The notes under the pieces: generated by a model
Told to the model about the DNA's origin: nothing
Database searches by the model: none
The model's input: the letters and a program-made list of their open reading frames with translations, nothing else
Source of the DNA: Nectonema munidae
Taxonomy: Eukaryota; Nematomorpha; Nectonematoida; Nectonematidae
DNA length: 64,000 nt
Direction: 5' to 3'
Assembly (NCBI GenBank): GCA_030549495.1
Contig: JAUIRK010000928.1
Coordinates: forward strand, 447,001 to 511,000
Part shown: positions 59,016 to 64,000 of the stretch, piece after piece
How the letters are laid out: each line of letters opens with the position of its first letter
Numbering within the stretch: the first letter of the stretch is position 1
Made by a program: the position numbers and the translations under genes

Positions 59016-59157
59016 ACGCTTTGTGCATAAGCCGCTCTCTAGCTGGCCTATCTTCCTCTGTGTTACATTTTCTCTTTCACTTTTCTTACTCACCAAATTG
59101 TGACTCTAAGCCAATATCACCTACGCTGGGAAACAATTTATAAAGAGATGAGGAAAT

Positions 59158-59529
59158 TCAATGTTTTATTTGAATTAACTGAGCCACACATGGTCCATCA
59201 TTACTATTTAGTAATACTAACTCAGGCATTTTATTAGCACATAAATCAGTACTATTATTTTCCCATGTGTGGATTTTCCCACAATCATTCTCGCCCTCCT
59301 CTCTTATTGCATTTAGTGCTGTAATAAGAATATTCTCTATTTTTACTATACGTTTATCCTTTAACAAGAAGCATTTCCCAATAAAGACTACGTGTTTGCC
59401 CTGCATGAGCATTTTCGTAATATAAGTATGGAAAAAGACGGCTACAAATATTTTTAAAAATTGGAGACCTCTAGTAATCTTGTTTATTACTGTACAAAAC
59501 AACGCTGCCCAGGTATATTTAATTTTCAT
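59158..59529 (-). CDS. Unassigned 123-residue open frame in the Mutator-like element
   Basis: ATG-started on the minus strand, with the N-terminal MKIKYTWAALFCTVINKITR and the body CGKIHTWENNSTDLCANKMP. It ends next to the left inverted repeat. No domain recognised. It may be the decayed C-terminal part of the element's own protein or chance. Confidence 0.25.
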   Translation of the reverse strand: MKIKYTWAALFCTVINKITRGLQFLKIFVAVFFHTYITKMLMQGKHVVFIGKCFLLKDKRIVKIENILITALNAIREEGENDCGKIHTWENNSTDLCANKMPELVLLNSNDGPCVAQLIQIKH

Positions 59530-59849
59530 TTTTGTGGCTTGTGATTTTATTACTATATCTACGTTACATCTTTATCAATAATAAATCATTCGAATAAATA
59601 ATATGGATGTAAGAATCCATTAAGAAAAAAAATAAATTTAAAAAAGTCTTGAAGAATTCGTTTTTTTTAAATCCCTTTGTAAGATTTTTATTTCTTATTC
59701 TGAGTTCATTAAGCGGTAAACAATCAAGTGTTTTCTTTTAACACATATTTTAGTATTTTTTTCACAACGAGGTAACAAAACGAATTCGAGTATAAGCGTT
59801 AACTTTATAATATTTTAGACTTTATATATTTTCTTCCACTTTTATATAG

Positions 59850-59997
59850 GAAGGATCGTAATAAGAAAAACTGACAGTTTTATTTTGAAAAGAGTTGATC
59901 ATAATCATGCGGAAATGAATACTGAAATAGAAGAATTTAACAATAAAATCAAGGAAGAAGCTAAAAATTCGCTAAAACCTCTTTCTAAAATATATCA
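59850..59997 (+). pseudogene. FLYWCH/MULE-type exon fragment
   Basis: 148 nt between acceptor tttatatag and donor TCA|GTAAGT. It reads RIVIRKTDSFILKRVDHNHA then EMNTEIEEFNNKIKEEAKNS. The 'VDHNHAE' histidine pair followed by a Lys-rich helix is the C-terminal end of a FLYWCH finger, as found at the N-terminus of MULE transposases. The finger's first Cys residues and the DDE domain are not seen nearby. Confidence 0.5.
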
Positions 59998-60344
59998 GTA
60001 AGTTTTTTTATTTTTAAAATAAAAAAAAGTTAATAGGAATTTTTATATTAGGGGATAATTTATCGATCCTTTGCTCTCATGATAGGAGCCAAATAAAAGA
60101 CAAGCGAAGTATTTGTCGTAAAATTGGATATAACAGAAAAATAATACTTTAATAGTATTTTTTTTAAGTAGAGTATCTACCTTTATTTCTTTTGTAGTAT
60201 TGAGACTACTAATGAAGCAGACCAGTTCAACATAAATTTTAACATTTTGAATGAACATAACTCCTTCAATATGTCTTTTATTTTAAGCTGATTCTTATTC
60301 TAAATAAATGTTTTTATTTTTTTCAGTTAATTTATCATTTTTAG

Positions 60345-60420
60345 GGTGATCAGATTTTTAGGGGATTTGACCGATGTTATCAAATTGGGCCCAGGGCTGT
60401 GTGCCTTTTTCTGTATTATA
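60345..60420 (+). mobile_element. hAT-like terminus fragment
   Basis: gggcccagggctgtgtgcctttttctgt includes cagggctgtgtgcc, a plausible hAT end. No partner, so low confidence. Confidence 0.25.
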
Positions 60421-60924
60421 TGACGTACAAAATTCTACAAAACGTAAAATAAAAAGTGAGATCATCTTTCTCATAATATTAATTCATTATGCATGATGAA
60501 TTTTGTAAATTATCGTTTAATGTAACCTCATTTAGCAATGGCGGTTTTTTTCACTTTTCAAAGAGACATGCAAATTGCTTTTCAAACATTTAAGTTTTTT
60601 TAAGTTTTTTTTCTACAGCTTCAAATTCCGAAAAAGAAATTTTTTCTCTAAAATTTTAAAAAATATTTTTAAAATCACATGAAAAAATAAATATTTACAG
60701 ACAGCCAGCCAAAATCTATAAATTCATGTTCTAAAATTAAGTTTTTTATTACTTTAAATCTTAGAAGGTTTTTGAAAGAGGTTTTTAAAAATTAATAAAC
60801 TACATTTTTAGAATTATATCTCGAAAATTTTTTTTAAAGATTTTGCTAATAAAAAAGCATTAAATATATTTGTATATGTTTTTTTATATTAAATATAAAC
60901 ACCCATAAATTTTACTATGTAGAG

Positions 60925-60982
60925 TCAGGGCCCCTCTATCAGAATTATAATTCGGCCCCGCAATTACTAGCACCGGCTCTGA
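60925..60982. mobile_element. hAT-like terminus (ccggctctg type)
   Basis: tcagggcccctctatcagaa, ttcggccccgcaattactag and caccggctctg read from the right as CAGAGCCGGTGCTAGTAATT, the end of the same hAT group as 20320-20390. Confidence 0.5.
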
Positions 60983-61232
60983 GAGTGATGACCATTTTTT
61001 TAATTGCTCCCAAGTAAGCGGACATTTCTGTTTTTTTGTGGACTGCCCACCTTAATGTTTTAACTGTTTTGTATTAATCTTTCGATTGTGTATCTTTTCT
61101 TAATAATAATAATAATGATTTTTTTTAATGTTTTTCAAAAAATTAATTTATGTTACTTAAACCAGGAGAATCAAGATGTACTTGCTTTGAGTAAATGGCC
61201 CAGATACTCATATATCTTTTAAAATTGTACTC

Positions 61233-61260
61233 GCCGTTGAAAAAGTTTGCACACCCCTGG
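61233..61260. mobile_element. hAT-like terminus (tttgcacacccctgg)
   Basis: The end reads inward CCAGGGGTGTGCAAAC, a frequent hAT terminus. It lies just inside the right inverted repeat of the Mutator-like element. Confidence 0.4.
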
Positions 61261-61529
61261 TTAAAGTGCATTTTTTCTTCATAAGAACGGTTACACTTTA
61301 GTGAGTGAGGATTCACTTTGAGTGAGATATAATGAAGCTTTTTAACTTCCTCATCTCTTTTATAAATTGTTTCTTGGCGTTGTGATATTGGCGTAGATTA
61401 CACTTTGGTGAGTGAGAAAAGTGACAGAAACTGTAACACAGGGGAAGATAGGCCAGCTAGAGAGAGAGAGAGCGGCTTATGCACAAAGAACTTACTTCAG
61501 AGATTTTCCGACTTCAGAGATTCTCCGTC

Positions 61530-61790
61530 TACGTGCTAAAGATGTGGTGAAGCGTATGCGAGATAAGAATTTCCTGCGCTCACAAACGCGTAATGCAACA
61601 TGTGTTAATCTTTCTTCGCATAGTTAACCGCTAAAATCAATAACAATCGTTTTAGAATCAATAATGTGATTTATTCTTCGCACACTGTCGGTATAAAAAT
61701 AACGAATGCCCTTCGTTAAAAATTAGAAAGGTTGTATCTAAACTAAATAAAAGTAGACTATGCTTATCCAACAAAACTCATTATTTCTTC
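61530..61790. repeat. Satellite-like unit R1, copy 1
   Basis: Begins cgtgctaaagatgtggtgaa and runs to about ttatccaacaaaactcatta. It adjoins the Mutator-like element's right end. Confidence 0.8.
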
Positions 61791-61908
61791 AATGTGGATG
61801 CATGCGCACACGTGTTAGATTCGAAAATTATAATTATTTTATAAAAATATAGAAATAAATTTAGGATTATAGTGAAAAAATAAAATAAATTCATGAGATT
61901 ACTTATTG

Positions 61909-62490
61909 AGAAAAATTGATTAAAACACATGAAAAATTGATTAAAACACATATTTTGATCTATTTATCTTCTCTTTAGAAATTTATATGCAGTAAACAAT
62001 AATAAAATAATATTTATCCAAAACATATTTTTTTCGAATCAAAGTGTAAATCAAACCCGCACTTAAATTTTGGATGATTAATTCAAAAGAAGTAAAAAAC
62101 TAATGTTAATTTATAAAAAACCGAAAACTAAAATGATTTTATAAAAATCTAAAAATAAATAGTGGACTACGATTTCCAACAAAACTTGTACATTCGATCT
62201 ACATATTACTTATTGAGAAAAATTGATTAAAACACATATTTTTATCTATTTATCTTCTCTTTAGAAATTTATATGCAGTAAACAATAATAAAAATAATAT
62301 TTATCCAAAACATATTTTTTTCGAATCAAAGTGTAAATCAAACCCGCACTTAAATTTTGGATGATTAATTCAAAAGAAGTAAAAAACTAATGTTAATTTA
62401 TAAAAAACCGAAAACTAAAATGATTTTATAAAAATCTAAAAATAAATAGTGGACTACGATTATCCAACAAAACTTGTACATTCGATCTAC
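61909..62490. repeat. Tandem unit R2, two copies with 286 bp period
   Basis: Copies beginning attacttattgagaaaaatt at about 61911 and 62210. tatttatcttctctttagaa at 61961 recurs at 62247. The second copy is almost identical to the first and ends gtggactacgattatccaac, which is the R1 end. Confidence 0.9.
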
Positions 62491-62956
62491 ATTTTTAACT
62501 TCAAAAATAATTTTAAATTTATTAGAAAAACATTATACTGACCAATAAAAAAACGAAGGTTAATTTATAAAAAAATGGAAAAACTAATACTATTTTATAA
62601 AAATCTACAAATAAATTTAGATTCTGAGAGTAGAGTCGCTTTATAATTGTGCTGGAAATTGTCACAGAATATAGGTAAAAATTTGTCCAAATGAAAGGAG
62701 CTTTAGTTTAAAATGCATCCCTTATCTGCTAATTAATGGTATGAAGCCCATGGAAAATAAAAACAGTAAAATGGTATTTCTTAAGTACTTATGATATAAG
62801 TAATGTATTCTGAAAGCCCATAAAAAATGCTTTAATTTGGTATATCGCATGATGCATTTTGTTGAGAAATGTGAAAGTTATAAGCGTTTTAATATTTGAC
62901 TAAGATTTAAGCTAGGAACACTACAAATAAACTAAGCGTACACTAGCCCTATAAAA

Positions 62957-63490
62957 TAAACCACACACGCGTGCTAAAGATGTGGTGAAGCGTATGCGAG
63001 ATAAGAATTCACTGCGCTCACAAACGCGTAATGCAACATGTGTTAATCTTTCTTCGCATAATTATGCTCTAAAATCAATCAATAATGAGGATTTATTCTT
63101 CGCACACTGTCGGTATAAATATAACGAATGCCCTTTGTTAAAAATTAGAAAGGTTGTATCTAAACTAAATAAAAGTAGACTACGATTATCCAACAAAACT
63201 CGTACATTCAATCGACATTAATAAACCACACACGCGTGCTAAAGATGTGGTGAAGCGTATGTGAGATAAGAATTCACTGCGCTCACAAACGCGTAATAAA
63301 ACATGTGTTATTATTTCTTCGCATAATTATGCTCTAAAATCAATCAATAATGTGATTTATTCTTCGCACACTGTCGGTATAAATATAACGAATGCCCTTC
63401 GTTAAAAATTAGGAAGGTTGTATCTAAACTAAATAAAAGTAGACTACGATTATCCAACAAAACCCGTACATTTAATCGACATTTTTCACT
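62957..63490. repeat. Satellite-like unit R1, copies 2 and 3 in tandem (about 268 bp)
   Basis: Both copies start cacacacgcgtgctaaagat (62962 and 63230) and end with acgattatccaacaaaac and a cgacatt word. Short open frames inside them (for instance 62982-63221) only reflect the repeat and are not coding. Confidence 0.9.
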
Positions 63491-64000
63491 TGAAAAATAA
63501 TTTAAAATTTATTAGAAAAATATTATACTGACCTATACTACTGACCCATAAAAAGTAAAAAATAAATATTAATTTTCGACAGTTTTATTTAAGTATGACA
63601 TTTTAAAATGTTAAAAACCATATTCTACCTTTGTGAATATAAAATATTGAATAAATAATATATAAACTCATCACGTTAATTATTGGTATTTTTTGAAACT
63701 AGATAAAAGTTGACTGACCTCACATAAAAGCGGATTTTGGAAAAATAAAAATATATTTATTTGTAAAACCTAGCCTATTTTACCAACAAAGAGTTTAGCT
63801 TCAAATCTTGTACATTCGATCAACATTTTTCATTTCAAAAATAATTTTAAATTTATTAGAAAAACATTATACTGACCTATACTACTGACCTTTAAAAAAT
63901 AAAAAATATATATTAATTTTCGACAGTTTTCTTTAACTATGACATTTTAAAATGTAAGAAACCATATTTTACCTTTGTGAATTTAAAATATTGAAAAAAT
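63484..64000. repeat. Unit R3, two copies
   Basis: aataatttaaaatttattag, attatactgacctatactac and attaattttcgacagttttc words occur at 63495-63660 and again at 63838-64000. A third part-copy is at 62488-62560. The array runs off the window. Confidence 0.8.

Larger units (their letters stand above)
58960..61520. mobile_element. Mutator-like element with long inverted repeats
   Basis: Inverted repeats of about 170-200 bp: 58955-59162 (ctgaagtc...gcataagccgctctct, tagctggcctatcttcc, aacaatttataaagagatga) and 61345-61525, the complement with few differences. Long terminal inverted repeats plus a FLYWCH-type exon (59850-59997) are the hallmarks of animal MULEs. The DDE transposase itself is not recognisable. 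The outermost bases and a 9 bp target duplication could not be fixed. Confidence 0.6.

Noticed and set aside
61450-61480. GA dinucleotide microsatellite
   Set aside because: Only about seven gag/aga units, inside the inverted repeat of the Mutator-like element. It is a small local expansion.
62982-63221. A 79-residue open frame starting MVKRMRDKNSLRSQ
   Set aside because: It recurs with frame changes in each satellite copy and has no family resemblance. Treated as noncoding repeat.

Overview
The window is AT-rich animal nuclear DNA, roughly 30% G+C by eye. Introns carry canonical GT/AG splice sites, and the sequence is packed with decayed transposons: hAT, piggyBac, pogo/Tigger-like, Mutator-like and non-LTR retrotransposons, a tRNA-derived SINE, foldback elements, satellites and long G-runs. 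The repertoire suggests an arthropod, perhaps a crustacean such as a copepod. No marker gene fixes the taxon, so that is an inference. There is no bacterial-style operon, CRISPR array or intact RNA gene.

Layout: 1-3450 holds fragments of hAT-like non-autonomous elements and a 72 bp tandem duplication. 3454-3740 is a solo LTR with a clean 5 bp target duplication. 4180-6170 is a decayed hAT transposase with a BED finger (minus strand). 9190-10930 is a decayed piggyBac transposase (minus) with a small hAT element inside it. 10950-13600 holds the 3' end of a probable host gene (minus strand, three exons including a 12-nt microexon). 14650-15350 is a basic-protein remnant split by a SINE. 16000-17170 is a second piggyBac remnant, 17880-20280 and 21990-23030 are two decayed LINEs, and 24050-25870 is a decayed PHD-finger/OTU gene that a SINE has entered. 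29226-29861 and 30028-31352 are two internally deleted pogo-like elements.

The most interesting item lies at 32800-40815 on the minus strand: a well-formed host gene. It has a TATA box, a noncoding first exon, four coding exons with matching splice phases and a poly(A) signal. It encodes a 147-residue secreted protein with no cysteine, rich in His, Lys, Gly, Asp and Trp. Its introns hold a SINE nested in a foldback element, a hairpin element, a 154 bp CATT microsatellite and a hAT MITE with an 8 bp target duplication.

41000-46890 is a gene-poor AT-rich stretch. 46896-50207 is the best preserved LINE, interrupted by a TTAA-flanked MITE. 51640-56040 is a GC-rich, broken retroelement (gag-like, RT, RNase H, terminal repeats) standing out from its AT-rich surroundings and abutting a 28 bp minisatellite (56150-56530). 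56662-59015 is a decayed hAT transposase gene. 58960-61520 is a Mutator-like element with long inverted repeats and a FLYWCH-type exon. 61530-64000 is a complex satellite-like repeat field.

Apart from the host gene at 32800-40815 and the partial one at 11050-13585, every coding stretch I recognise is mobile-element-derived. The window reads as a nested graveyard of insertions with one small secreted-protein gene in it.
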